Source: Sphingorhabdus sp. EL138 (GTDB lineage Bacteria; Pseudomonadota; Alphaproteobacteria; Sphingomonadales; Sphingomonadaceae). From it: a stretch of 47,245 nucleotides of DNA. Made by a program: the position numbers and the translations under genes. Shown one piece after another: positions 9,261 through 17,440 of the stretch. The stretch covers positions 1-47,245 of the forward strand of contig NZ_CAMAYF010000014.1 of assembly GCF_945862485.1 (NCBI RefSeq). The letters run 5' to 3'. Under the pieces are notes generated by a model, which saw nothing but the letters and a program-made list of their open reading frames with translations, searched no databases and was not told where the DNA came from. Numbering within the stretch: position 1 is the stretch's first letter; each line of letters starts with the position of its first letter.

Positions 9261-9992
9261 ATGGTATCCAGCGCTTTGGCTTCGTGCCAATCACTGATCC
9301 TGAAAGCTGCCTCTGCGATTGGCATCTTGGTCGCTGTTGCCGCCGCAACGCCTGCTGTTGCAAATTCGTCCGCCGCTTCCTCCGACACTTTCCGCATTTC
9401 CCCCGAAGATTTGAAGGCAAACCAAACCGCGCTCGGCGTTTCGGACCCTGAATTTCGCGCATTGAACGACAGCTGGGGCAGCATCAACGGTGCCGTTAAC
9501 AAGGTTGTCGTTGCCGTTCCTTCGATCAACCCTGTTGAGACCATGAAATTCTCCAGCGGTTTCGGCTTTCGTAATGCCCCCACACGTGGCGCCAGCCGCA
9601 ACCATAAGGGCATCGACATTCCTGGTCCTGTGGGCACGCCCATTTTTGCGACCGAAGACGGCATCATCGGCCGCGCCGAATGGGTTGGTGGCTATGGCAA
9701 ATTTGTTGAAGTCAACCATGGCAACGCGGTGCAGACCCGTTATGGCCATTTGTCGGCGATGAACGTGACCCCCGGCCAACGCATCCGCAAGGGCGACATT
9801 TTGGGCTATATGGGTTCAACTGGTCGCTCCACCGGAAGCCATCTGCATTATGAAGTGCGCATCGCTGGTGAAGCGATCAACCCAATTGCCTTCCTCGCTC
9901 CACAGCCATCAGACCCAACTGGCGCAAAATTCTTGCTTGCCTCAAAAACTGCTGATAGCAAAGCCATTGGCGGTCCTGCTGAAGGTGAGTAA
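9261..9992 (+). CDS. Secreted M23 family peptidase (LytM-type)
   Basis: 243-aa exported protein with a hydrophobic signal segment (about residues 11-34, IGILVAVAAATPAVANS), a short linker and a C-terminal M23/LytM domain. The zinc site is intact: NHKGIDIPG supplies His and Asp, YGHLSAM an accessory His, and SHLHYEVR the HxH pair. Such enzymes cut peptidoglycan cross-bridges or activate amidases; an intact site argues for active hydrolysis. AAAAGG lies about 12 nt before the ATG. A hairpin terminator follows the stop. Confidence 0.92.
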   Translation: MVSSALASCQSLILKAASAIGILVAVAAATPAVANSSAASSDTFRISPEDLKANQTALGVSDPEFRALNDSWGSINGAVNKVVVAVPSINPVETMKFSSGFGFRNAPTRGASRNHKGIDIPGPVGTPIFATEDGIIGRAEWVGGYGKFVEVNHGNAVQTRYGHLSAMNVTPGQRIRKGDILGYMGSTGRSTGSHLHYEVRIAGEAINPIAFLAPQPSDPTGAKFLLASKTADSKAIGGPAEGE

Positions 9993-10035
9993 GCGGACAG
10001 GCTAACGCATCACCTTTGGGAGAGGGTGTAATCTT

Positions 10036-10073
10036 GGGGGCTGGCATGGGATACTTTGCCGCCCCTTTTCTTT
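10036..10073 (+). terminator. Terminator of the M23 peptidase gene
   Basis: GGGGgCtGGC pairs with GCCGCCCC through two single-base bulges, and TTTTCTTT follows. It lies 43 nt after the peptidase stop and about 30 nt before the next gene. Confidence 0.55.
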
Positions 10074-10100
10074 ATGTGCGGCATGGCCTACATGAGCTTT

Positions 10101-10436
10101 ATGACCGATACTGAAGTCATCTCGATGACCCCCAACGCCGCGCGCCGCGTGGCCGAAATTGCCACCAAATTGGGCAAAGATCCTGTGCTGCGCCTGTCGG
10201 TTGAAGGGGGCGGCTGTTCGGGCTTTCAATATCGCTTTGGTTTGGCCGACTCGATTGAGGCCGACGACATTCAAGCGCAAGGTGACGGTGCATCGCTGGT
10301 TATCGATCCCATGAGCCTTGATCTCGTGCGCGGGTCTGCTGTGGACTTCGTAGAATCGCTTGGCGGCAAAAGCTTCAAGGTGACCAACCCGCAAGCCCAA
10401 GCGGGTTGTGGCTGCGGATCCAGCTTTTCAGTTTAG
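10101..10436 (+). CDS. erpA: A-type iron-sulfur carrier (ErpA/IscA/HesB family)
   Basis: 111-aa HesB/IscA-fold protein that passes [Fe-S] clusters to apo-enzymes. The three ligand cysteines are present: Cys in EGGGCSGFQYRF and the C-terminal CGC in AGCGCGSSFSV. Several in-frame ATGs (10056, 10074, 10083, 10092, 10101, 10128) are possible. I chose 10101, giving MTDTEVISMTPNAARRV, because it matches the family N-terminus and clears the upstream terminator. None of them has a strong ribosome site. The family is certain; the choice of ErpA over IscA is by resemblance. IspG, encoded at 39 kb, is a typical client. Confidence 0.88.
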   Translation: MTDTEVISMTPNAARRVAEIATKLGKDPVLRLSVEGGGCSGFQYRFGLADSIEADDIQAQGDGASLVIDPMSLDLVRGSAVDFVESLGGKSFKVTNPQAQAGCGCGSSFSV

Positions 10437-10477
10437 GCGGGCGTGGCCCATTAACGCCACAGTTAACTCCACACACA

Positions 10478-10568
10478 ACTTCACCCTGAACTCGTTTCAG
10501 GGTCCATTTCGCCGATCAGCTCAGGTCTTTGCTGCACAATGGATGCTGAAACAAGTTCAGCATGACGT
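10478..10568. repeat. Paired-hairpin intergenic repeat, copy 1
   Basis: Two short hairpins face each other: CCCTGAA/TTCAGGG (10484-10502) and ATGCTGAA/TTCAGCAT (10543-10563). Each begins or ends with TCA or TGA flanks and GGTCC or GGATC-like inner edges, so one half is an inverted, diverged copy of the other. A mirrored second copy lies at 37270-37360. Such REP-like pairs are common between genes in sphingomonads. A role in mRNA 3' ends is possible. Confidence 0.8.
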
Positions 10569-10619
10569 AAGGGTGAGAAAGTAGGTTCAGTGTGAAAGCG
10601 TATTGCGCTACGAGGCCTC

Positions 10620-11393
10620 ATGCGTATTGCGACTTACAATATTAACGGCGTCAAGGCGCGCCTGCCCCGATTGCTCGAATGGCTGGAGGAAACGCAGCCC
10701 GACATTGCCTGTTTGCAAGAGGTGAAGTCGCAAGATGAGGGCTTTCCCATCGCCGACTTTGAACGCGCTGGCTATGGCGCGATCTGGCATGGGCAAAAAT
10801 CGTTCAATGGCGTCGCCATCCTCGCCAAAGGCGCGCAACCGATTGAGGCGCAGCGCACTTTGCCCGGCGATCCCTTGGACGAGCATGCCCGTTATTTGGA
10901 GGCCGATATTTTTGGCATCCGCGTCGCGAGCATTTATTTGCCCAATGGCAACCCGCAACCCGGCCCCAAATTTGACTATAAGCTGGCATGGATGCAGCGG
11001 TTATTTGCCCGAGGGGCAGAATTGCTGGCGGCGGAAATCCCTATGGTTCTGGCAGGTGACTATAATGTCATCCCACATGCACATGATATCTGGGCGCCGG
11101 CTGCGATGTTGGACGATGCGCTGCGTCAGCCTGAGAGCATAGCCGCCTATCGCGCATTGCTTGGTCAAGGCTGGACCGATGCGCTCGCCACACATTATCC
11201 GCATGGCGGCGTGTGGACCTTCTGGGATTTTCAGGCCGGCGCATGGCAACGCGACCATGGCTTTCGCATCGACCATCTGTTGTTAAGCCCCGCCATAGCC
11301 GACCGCCTCCATAGCTGCGGCGTCGACAAGGAGCATCGCGGACGGGAAAAGGCGAGCGACCATGCCCCGACTTGGGTGGAACTGGCAGATTAA
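10620..11393 (+). CDS. xthA: Exodeoxyribonuclease III
   Basis: 257-aa AP endonuclease and 3'-5' exonuclease of base-excision repair. Conserved elements in order: ATYNINGVKARL, CLQEVKSQ with the metal Glu, VLAGDYNV, WTFWDFQAGAWQRDHGFRIDHLL and SDHAPTWVEL with the catalytic His. Length matches XthA (about 260). No upstream gene is close, because repeat copy 1 lies in the spacer. Confidence 0.95.
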   Translation: MRIATYNINGVKARLPRLLEWLEETQPDIACLQEVKSQDEGFPIADFERAGYGAIWHGQKSFNGVAILAKGAQPIEAQRTLPGDPLDEHARYLEADIFGIRVASIYLPNGNPQPGPKFDYKLAWMQRLFARGAELLAAEIPMVLAGDYNVIPHAHDIWAPAAMLDDALRQPESIAAYRALLGQGWTDALATHYPHGGVWTFWDFQAGAWQRDHGFRIDHLLLSPAIADRLHSCGVDKEHRGREKASDHAPTWVELAD

Positions 11394-11457
11394 AACGGAT
11401 ATTGTAGCACTCGCTACATTTTCTTATAAGGACGCTTCCAGATTTAGGAGCCGAACC

Positions 11458-11808
11458 ATGACTTTGTTCCGTATATTTCTTGTCACCATCATTGCCGTTA
11501 TCGGTGCCTACACCGGCATTGTCATCACGAACCATGGCATGGGGCTATATCCAATATTTTTCGGCGACATTGCGGATATGACATGGCGCGGGCAGTTTAA
11601 CCTCGACTTTTTGGGCTTCCTTATCATGTCTGGCGCCTGGGTCGCGTGGCGGCATGCATTTTCGGTGGGCGGTCTAATTTTGGGATTTGCGGCGTTCAAC
11701 CTTGGCGCACCGTTTTTGGCGGCTTACCTGCTTGTCGAAAGCATCCGAAATAAAGGCGACAGCGCCGCCATTTTATTGGGCAAAGCACGGGCCGCAAACC
11801 GGCGTTAA
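11458..11808 (+). CDS. Small integral membrane protein of unknown function
   Basis: 116 aa with about three membrane helices (residues about 4-24, 45-63, 68-92) joined by a conserved-looking loop HGMGLYPIFFGDIADMTWRGQFNLDF. The start at 11458 follows TTAGGAG at good spacing. The frame is open upstream into xthA, but that part is shadow. It vaguely resembles the small DUF2834/DUF1475-like membrane proteins; I do not assign it. Its stop overlaps the stop of the convergent TetR gene. Confidence 0.75.
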   Translation: MTLFRIFLVTIIAVIGAYTGIVITNHGMGLYPIFFGDIADMTWRGQFNLDFLGFLIMSGAWVAWRHAFSVGGLILGFAAFNLGAPFLAAYLLVESIRNKGDSAAILLGKARAANRR

Positions 11809-12329
11809 AGCGCCTTGGCGTTTACGTCATCCAACCCAATGCTTTTCAGAAACAGCATGCCTTCCATGCTGACCAGCAGGCGCGCGGCATCTACTTCCAG
11901 TTGCTCCGCGCTGTCCGCTTTTAACTGCATTTTGCCCCAGTCCAGAAAACCACGGCCAATCTGTTCGCCGACGCCACGATAAAAGGCATCCCCCATCGCC
12001 GCACGCGCCGCAACCTGAAGCCAGATGCGCATATACGGCCATAACGCGTCCTCAAACAAAAGCGCGGATAATTGGCGGCGCAGTTCCTCCAGCGGCAATG
12101 GCGCAGACGCGGTCCGTTCGGACATCAGCGCCACCAACCGCGCCGAAATTTGCTCTAGCACCGCGGTGATAATCTCCGCCTTGTCGGTAAAATAATAGAG
12201 CAGCATCCGGTCGCTCGTCCCCGCCGCCTTAGCCAATGGACGCAGGCTCGCCGCCGACAATCCCTCTGTCAGGACATAATCGGTCAATCGCTGGATAATC
12301 TCCGCGCGGCGGGTGTCGTTTTTGGTCAC
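11805..12329 (-). CDS. TetR family transcriptional regulator
   Basis: 174-aa one-domain repressor-like protein. The N-terminal helix-turn-helix ([18 protein letters not shown] followed by [20 protein letters not shown]) is typical TetR, and the C-terminal ligand domain is unrecognised. The start is GTG at 12329 ([11 protein letters not shown]), because the frame runs on through guaA without a sensible upstream start. There is no ribosome site, and a promoter -10 sits 6 nt before the GTG, so the mRNA may be leaderless. It is divergent from guaA (73-bp gap) and convergent with the small membrane protein. Confidence 0.85.
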   Translation of the reverse strand: MTKNDTRRAEIIQRLTDYVLTEGLSAASLRPLAKAAGTSDRMLLYYFTDKAEIITAVLEQISARLVALMSERTASAPLPLEELRRQLSALLFEDALWPYMRIWLQVAARAAMGDAFYRGVGEQIGRGFLDWGKMQLKADSAEQLEVDAARLLVSMEGMLFLKSIGLDDVNAKAL

Positions 12330-12335
12330 GCGCAC

Positions 12336-12365
12336 AGCATAGCGCGTCAAAGGCAAAGGTGGCAA
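12336..12365 (-). promoter_or_regulatory. Candidate promoter of the TetR gene
   Basis: On the minus strand TTGCCA, an 18-nt spacer and TATGCT resemble -35 and -10 elements. The predicted start of transcription coincides with the GTG start codon at 12329. It lies within the short region shared with the divergent guaA gene. Confidence 0.5.
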
Positions 12366-12401
12366 CTGGACAGCACGCGCCAGTATCTCTATCGGCAGAC
12401 C

Positions 12402-13976
12402 ATGCCAGAATCCAAAACACAAGCGCGCCCTTCGGACTCCATCCTGATCATCGATTTCGGATCGCAAGTCACACAGCTTATCGCCCGCCGCGTGCGTGAA
12501 GCCGGCGTCTATTCCGAAATCGCCCCATTCAATAATGCCGAGGCGGCGTTCGCGCGGATGCAGCCAAAGGGCATCATCTTGTCGGGTGGCCCAGCGTCCA
12601 CCACGCAGGCCGGCTCGCCGCGCGCGCCGCAAGTCGTGTTCGACAGCGGCCTCCCCATTCTTGGCATTTGCTATGGCCAGCAAACGATGATGATGCAGCT
12701 CGGCGGTCATGTTAGCGAAGGTGATGGGGGCGAATTTGGCCGTGCGTTTATTGAGGTCGAAAAACCTTGCGCCTTGTTCGATGGCCTTTGGCAGACGGAC
12801 GAAAAGCATCAGGTATGGATGAGCCATGGCGACAAGGTGACCAGCCTTGCCCCGGGCTTTGAAGTTGTCGCCACCAGCGATGGCGCGCCTTATGCCTTTA
12901 TCGCCGACGAAGCGCGGCAATATTATGGCATTCAATTCCACCCCGAAGTCGTGCACACCCCCGATGGGGCAAAGCTGATCTCCAACTTTGTGCATAAGGT
13001 CTGCGGGCTGGCTGGCGATTGGACGATGGCGGAATTCCGCGCAACGAAAATCGCCGAGATCCGCGCGCAGGTCGGCTCCGGCCGCGTTATTTGCGGTCTT
13101 TCGGGCGGCGTCGATAGCTCGGTCGCCGCGATCCTGATACATGAAGCCATTGGCGATCAACTCACCTGCGTCTTCGTCGACCATGGCTTGCTGCGCATGA
13201 ACGAACGCGCACAGGTCGAAACGCTGTTTCGCGACCATTATAATATCCCGCTTGTTGTTGTGGACGCCGAAGAACGCTTTATGGCGGGCCTATCCGGCGT
13301 CACGGACCCCGAAAAGAAACGCAAATTCATCGGCGGCGAATTCATCAACGTCTTTGAAGAAGAAGCGAAGAAAATCGGCGGCGCGGATTTCTTGGCGCAA
13401 GGCACGCTCTACCCCGATGTGATCGAAAGCGTCAGCTTCACCGGCGGGCCATCGGTCACGATCAAAAGCCACCATAATGTCGGCGGCTTGCCCGCGCGGA
13501 TGAATATGCAACTGGTCGAACCCTTGCGCGAATTGTTCAAGGATGAAGTCCGCGTTCTGGGCCGTGAGCTTGGCCTGAACGACCAGTTCGTCGGCCGCCA
13601 CCCCTTCCCTGGCCCTGGCCTTGCGATCCGCATTCCGGGCGAAGTGACCAAGGAACGTTGCGACGTGTTGCGCAAGGCGGACGCGGTCTATCTCGAAGAA
13701 ATCCGCAATGCGGGTCTATATGACGCGATTTGGCAGGCATTCGCCGTTCTCCTCCCCGTCCGCACCGTGGGCGTGATGGGCGATGGCCGCACCTATGACA
13801 ATGTTTGCGCCTTGCGCGCGGTGACCTCCAGCGACGGCATGACGGCGGACATTTATCCGTTCGAAAGTGCCTTCCTAAGCCGTGTCTCTACGCGCATCAT
13901 CAATGAGGTGAAGGGCATCAACCGCGTGGTGTATGATTACACGTCGAAGCCACCCGGAACGATTGAGTGGGAATAA
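12402..13976 (+). CDS. guaA: GMP synthase (glutamine-hydrolysing)
   Basis: 524-aa enzyme converting XMP to GMP with glutamine as amine donor. The N-terminal class I amidotransferase domain has nucleophile Cys90 in ILGICYGQQ and the His/Glu in IQFHPEV. The ATP pyrophosphatase domain carries the P-loop [12 protein letters not shown]. The C-terminal dimerisation domain ends in the conserved [13 protein letters not shown]. Length is normal (525 in E. coli). A small gene follows after 13 nt. Confidence 0.98.
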   Translation: MPESKTQARPSDSILIIDFGSQVTQLIARRVREAGVYSEIAPFNNAEAAFARMQPKGIILSGGPASTTQAGSPRAPQVVFDSGLPILGICYGQQTMMMQLGGHVSEGDGGEFGRAFIEVEKPCALFDGLWQTDEKHQVWMSHGDKVTSLAPGFEVVATSDGAPYAFIADEARQYYGIQFHPEVVHTPDGAKLISNFVHKVCGLAGDWTMAEFRATKIAEIRAQVGSGRVICGLSGGVDSSVAAILIHEAIGDQLTCVFVDHGLLRMNERAQVETLFRDHYNIPLVVVDAEERFMAGLSGVTDPEKKRKFIGGEFINVFEEEAKKIGGADFLAQGTLYPDVIESVSFTGGPSVTIKSHHNVGGLPARMNMQLVEPLRELFKDEVRVLGRELGLNDQFVGRHPFPGPGLAIRIPGEVTKERCDVLRKADAVYLEEIRNAGLYDAIWQAFAVLLPVRTVGVMGDGRTYDNVCALRAVTSSDGMTADIYPFESAFLSRVSTRIINEVKGINRVVYDYTSKPPGTIEWE

Positions 13977-13989
13977 GCGGTAAACCGAA

Positions 13990-14199
13990 ATGCCTAGCCC
14001 GCTGTCACCCGCGCAGATAAGCGAGATCGTCGAAATGGCGCTGTCCGACCATATCAGCTTCACCCAGATTTCGGCGCAGCACGGAGTCACGCCCGACGAG
14101 ATTAAAGTCATCATGCGCACCGAATTAAAAACCGGAAGCTATCGCGCATGGCGCAAGCGTGTCCGCGATTTCGGTGACCGACGCGCGCATTATAAATGA
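13990..14199 (+). CDS. TIGR03643/DUF2805 family small protein
   Basis: 69-aa conserved small protein beginning MPSPLSPAQISEIVEMAL, with helix-turn-helix-like spacing (FTQISAQHGVTPDEIKVIM) and a basic C-terminus (AWRKRVRDFGDRRAHYK). I recognise it as the TIGR03643 family, whose function is unknown. It is 13 nt behind guaA and 28 nt before the ArsC-like gene, so probably part of the same transcript. Confidence 0.8.
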   Translation: MPSPLSPAQISEIVEMALSDHISFTQISAQHGVTPDEIKVIMRTELKTGSYRAWRKRVRDFGDRRAHYK

Positions 14200-14227
14200 T
14201 ATCCATGGCACATAACGGACCCAGCAA

Positions 14228-14581
14228 ATGACCTTAACTCTCTACGGCATCCCCAATTGCGACACTGTCAAAAAGGCACGCAATTATCTTGAGGCGCGCG
14301 GCCTGAGCTATCAGTTCCACGATTATAAAAAGGCGGGGGTGACGGCGGCGGACTTGGAACGCTGGAGCGACGTTGTTGGCTGGGAAAAGCTGCTCAACAA
14401 GGCGGGCACCACGTTTAAGAAGCTGTCCGATGCCGATAAGGCCGACATAGATGCGGCCAAGGCGATTGCGTTGATGGTCGCCAACCCGTCGATGATCAAA
14501 CGGCCGGTAGTTGAGGGCAGCAAGACTTTGCTCGTCGGCTTTAATCCAACCGAATGGGACGCGCTTTTGTCGCAGAATTGA
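14228..14581 (+). CDS. ArsC/Spx family reductase-like protein (YffB type)
   Basis: 117-aa thioredoxin-fold protein of the ArsC family. It has one N-terminal cysteine (YGIPNCDTVKKAR) and the family signature PSMIKRPVVEG near the C-terminus. The GIPNCDTVKKA form is typical of the YffB subgroup, glutathione-dependent reductase-like proteins not shown to act on arsenate. No ars genes are nearby, so arsenate reduction is unlikely. Confidence 0.88.
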   Translation: MTLTLYGIPNCDTVKKARNYLEARGLSYQFHDYKKAGVTAADLERWSDVVGWEKLLNKAGTTFKKLSDADKADIDAAKAIALMVANPSMIKRPVVEGSKTLLVGFNPTEWDALLSQN

Positions 14582-14606
14582 AACGTCGCGGGAGCAAAGG
14601 GGCATT

Positions 14607-15674
14607 ATGAGACACCTACACACCCTCTTGATCGCCACCCTCTTATTGTCGCCCTTCTCCATTTCGGAAAGCCACGCCATGGAACAACCGCTTGAAGGCA
14701 ACGTCATCGTCATCGCCCATCGCGGCGCGAGTGGCGAGCGGCCCGAACATACGCTGGCCAGCTACCGCCTCGCGATTGAACAGGGCGCCGATTATATTGA
14801 GCCGGACTTGGTGCTGACCAAGGATGGCGTTTTGGTCGCGCGGCATGAGAATGAGATTTCGGAAACCACCGACGTTGCGGACAAGGCGAAATTTGCCGAC
14901 CGCAAAACCACCAAGACCATTGATGGCCAGAAAATAACGGGCTGGTTTACCGAAGACTTTACCCTCGCCGAATTGAAGACGCTGCGCGCGAAAGAACGTC
15001 TGCCGCAATTGCGTAAGGCCAACATGGCCTTTGACGGGCAGTTTGAGATACCGACCTTTGACGAAGTCCTGGCGCTGGCCAAAGAGGCAAGCGGCACGAC
15101 GGGTCGGACGATTGGCGTCTATCCTGAAACCAAGCATCCCAGCTATTTCACCGCTATTGGCTTGCCGCATGAGGGCCCGTTATTGGCAGCGCTCGCCAAA
15201 TATGGCCATGTCGCAAAAAGCGCGCCTGTGTTCATTCAATCGTTCGAGGTCGATAATCTGAAGGCTTTGCGACCCAAGACGAAATTGCGCCTGATCCAGC
15301 TGATGGCGGAAACAGGCAGCCCGCCCGACCGCAGCGACCTGACCTATGCCGCGATGGCGACGGCAGAGGGTTTGAAAATTGTCGCAACTTATGCCGATGG
15401 CATCGGCCCCAATAAGGCACTCGTCATCCCGCGCACTGTACTCGGTAATCTGGGCGATCCGACGCCCCTTGTCGCGGATGCACATAAGGTCGGTCTTGCG
15501 GTCCACCCCTGGACATTCCGCCGCGAAAATTACTTCCTGCCATTGGCCCAAAAATCCGGCATCGATCCGCATGGGACAGGCGATTTGGACACAGAGATAA
15601 AAGCCTTCTTGGCCACCGGTGTCGACGGCATTTTCAGCGACAATGTGACAGAGGCGGTCGCAGCGCGTCAATAA
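14607..15674 (+). CDS. glpQ: Periplasmic glycerophosphodiester phosphodiesterase
   Basis: 355-aa GDPD, TIM-barrel fold, hydrolysing deacylated phospholipids to glycerol-3-phosphate and alcohol. It has a signal peptide (residues 1 to about 24, ending ISESHA) and the catalytic AHRGASGERPEHT, followed by EPDLVLTKDGVLVARHE with metal ligands. The mid region (ETTDVADKAKFADR, TEDFTLAELKTLRAKERL) matches long GlpQ-type enzymes. Start 14607 follows GGAGCAAAGGGG. The earlier open frame overlaps the ArsC-like gene. The gene symbol is by resemblance. Confidence 0.92.
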   Translation: MRHLHTLLIATLLLSPFSISESHAMEQPLEGNVIVIAHRGASGERPEHTLASYRLAIEQGADYIEPDLVLTKDGVLVARHENEISETTDVADKAKFADRKTTKTIDGQKITGWFTEDFTLAELKTLRAKERLPQLRKANMAFDGQFEIPTFDEVLALAKEASGTTGRTIGVYPETKHPSYFTAIGLPHEGPLLAALAKYGHVAKSAPVFIQSFEVDNLKALRPKTKLRLIQLMAETGSPPDRSDLTYAAMATAEGLKIVATYADGIGPNKALVIPRTVLGNLGDPTPLVADAHKVGLAVHPWTFRRENYFLPLAQKSGIDPHGTGDLDTEIKAFLATGVDGIFSDNVTEAVAARQ

Positions 15675-15729
15675 GGCGGGGACTCTATTTGCTTTTGCCC
15701 ACGGCGTTTAGCGGCTAAGCCATTGCGCT

Positions 15730-16596
15730 ATGTCTACACATCCTAAAACGCTCACTTTCGATACCTCCACCAGCCGTGCGAACCCGACGCCGTCGCCTAT
15801 GAAGCGCCTGACGGTGCCGCGCATCCGGCAGCAAAAGGGCAAGGAACCGCTGGTGATGTTGACGGCCTATACTGTCCGCATGGCGCAGTTGATGGACCCG
15901 CATTGCGACATGCTGCTGGTTGGTGATTCGCTGGGGCAAGTGATTTACGGCCTGCCGCACACGGTTGCGGTGACGATGGAAATGATGGCGGCGCATGGCG
16001 CGGCGGTTGTGCGCGGCAGCTATCACGCCGCTGTCATCGTCGATATGCCCTTTGGCTCCTATGAAGCCTCGCCGGAGCAGGCATTTGTTAACGCATCGCG
16101 GCTATTGAAAGAAACCGGCGCGGCAGCGGTGAAGCTAGAGGGCGGCAAAGTGCTCGCGCCCACGGTGGAATTCCTGACCTCCCGCGGCATTCCGGTGATG
16201 GCGCATGTGGGGTTGACCCCACAGGCAGTGAACATATTGGGCGGCTATGGCGTGCGCGGCAAAAGCCCGGAAGAAGCGAAATCGATTGTCGATGATGCGG
16301 TTGCCATGTCGGACGCGGGTGCTTTTGCGATGGTTATTGAAGGCGTGCTGGAACATATCGCCATCGAAATCACGCAGAAAATCGTCTGCCCAACCATTGG
16401 TATTGGCGCATCGGCACAATGCGACGGCCAAGTATTGGTGGCCGAAGACATGCTGGGCCTGTTTGACCGCGTGCCGAAATTCGTCAAAAAATTCGGTGAG
16501 ATGGGTGTTGGCGTCGAAGACGCCGTGCGCGCTTATGCCGCTGGCGTCCGTGACCGCAGCTTCCCCGGACCCGACCAGCTGTATCAGCCTGTATAA
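15730..16596 (+). CDS. panB: 3-methyl-2-oxobutanoate hydroxymethyltransferase
   Basis: 288-aa pantothenate-pathway enzyme making ketopantoate from 2-oxoisovalerate and methylene-THF. Signatures: LLVGDSLGQVIYG with the Mg-binding Asp, VDMPFGSYE, AAVKLEGG, GIPVMAHVGLTPQ and IGIGASAQCDGQVLV. About 20 residues precede the family core (MKRLTVPRI); the internal ATG at 15799 is an alternative start. Its substrate links it to valine metabolism, as does mmsAB at the right end. Confidence 0.96.
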   Translation: MSTHPKTLTFDTSTSRANPTPSPMKRLTVPRIRQQKGKEPLVMLTAYTVRMAQLMDPHCDMLLVGDSLGQVIYGLPHTVAVTMEMMAAHGAAVVRGSYHAAVIVDMPFGSYEASPEQAFVNASRLLKETGAAAVKLEGGKVLAPTVEFLTSRGIPVMAHVGLTPQAVNILGGYGVRGKSPEEAKSIVDDAVAMSDAGAFAMVIEGVLEHIAIEITQKIVCPTIGIGASAQCDGQVLVAEDMLGLFDRVPKFVKKFGEMGVGVEDAVRAYAAGVRDRSFPGPDQLYQPV

Positions 16597-16673
16597 AGCA
16601 GGCTGGCCTATCGGTCCGAGTCGGGCTAAGGACGGCTCTAACCAGTTTTGACTAAACAAATTCGGAGGCCCTT

Positions 16674-17438
16674 TTGGCTTTGACACCGACTGAAAAGCCC
16701 GCGGATAAAGACCGGAGCGGCAGTGACGAGGCATTTTTGCGTGAGGTGGACGATGCCGTCCGCGCAAGTGACCTCAGCAGTTTTTGGACACGTTATGGCC
16801 GCTGGCTTGTGGCGGCGGTGGCGGCCGGGCTTTTGGCTTTTGCTGGCTGGATCGTCTATCAGAACCAAGTGCAGGCCGCCGCAGACTTACAAAGCGAAGA
16901 ATTTGTCGACGCGATGGACAAGTTGCGCGCCGGGCAAGAAAAAGAGGCGCGCGCCAAATTGGCAGTGCTCGCCAAAGCCGATCAAGCCGGATATCGCGCG
17001 ATGGCGCAATTGGTGGAGGCAAATCTTCTGGGCGAAGATGGCGAAACCAAGAAGGCCATTGCCATTTATGCAAAGGTTGCAGGCGACGACAGCCTACCAC
17101 AGACGTTCCGCGATCTGGCCCTTATCCGCCAAGTGAGCGCAGAGTTTGATGCGATCCCGCCGCAGCAAGTGATCGACCGGCTGAAGCCCTTGGCCACCGC
17201 TGGCCACCCTTTTTTCGGCAGCGCAGGCGAATTAACCGCCTTAGCCTATATGAAAATGGGTAAGGACAATTTGGCTGGCCCCATTTTTGCGCAGATCGCA
17301 AAGCAGGAAGACGCGCCGCAAACCTTGCGCAGCCGTGCACAGCAAATGGCAGGTGCGCTTGGTATTGATACCGTTCAGCTTGACGCAAACCGCAATGCGA
17401 CATCGAAGGCTGGCGCTACCGCGGCCAAAGGAGAGTGA
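16674..17438 (+). CDS. TPR protein with one membrane anchor, YfgM-like
   Basis: 254-aa protein: a charged cytoplasmic start, one helix at about residues 44-62 (LVAAVAAGLLAFAGWIVYQ) and a periplasmic TPR-like domain. YfgM-type proteins act as periplasmic chaperone partners of the Sec translocon and BAM complex. The gene begins with TTG (MALTPTEKPADK), 5 nt after a GGAGGC ribosome site. It overlaps or abuts bamB, and the YfgM-BamB-Der order is also seen in gammaproteobacteria, which supports the call. Confidence 0.88.
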   Translation: MALTPTEKPADKDRSGSDEAFLREVDDAVRASDLSSFWTRYGRWLVAAVAAGLLAFAGWIVYQNQVQAAADLQSEEFVDAMDKLRAGQEKEARAKLAVLAKADQAGYRAMAQLVEANLLGEDGETKKAIAIYAKVAGDDSLPQTFRDLALIRQVSAEFDAIPPQQVIDRLKPLATAGHPFFGSAGELTALAYMKMGKDNLAGPIFAQIAKQEDAPQTLRSRAQQMAGALGIDTVQLDANRNATSKAGATAAKGE

Positions 17439-17440
17439 CT

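Noticed and set aside
9093-9290. 65-codon minus-strand frame in the spacer before the peptidase gene
   Set aside because: No ribosome site, no recognisable family, and it overlaps the peptidase start.
12330-13238. Long minus-strand open frame extending the TetR gene through guaA
   Set aside because: It is antisense to a full-length guaA with all catalytic motifs, and the translated part has no TetR or other family character before the GTG at 12329.
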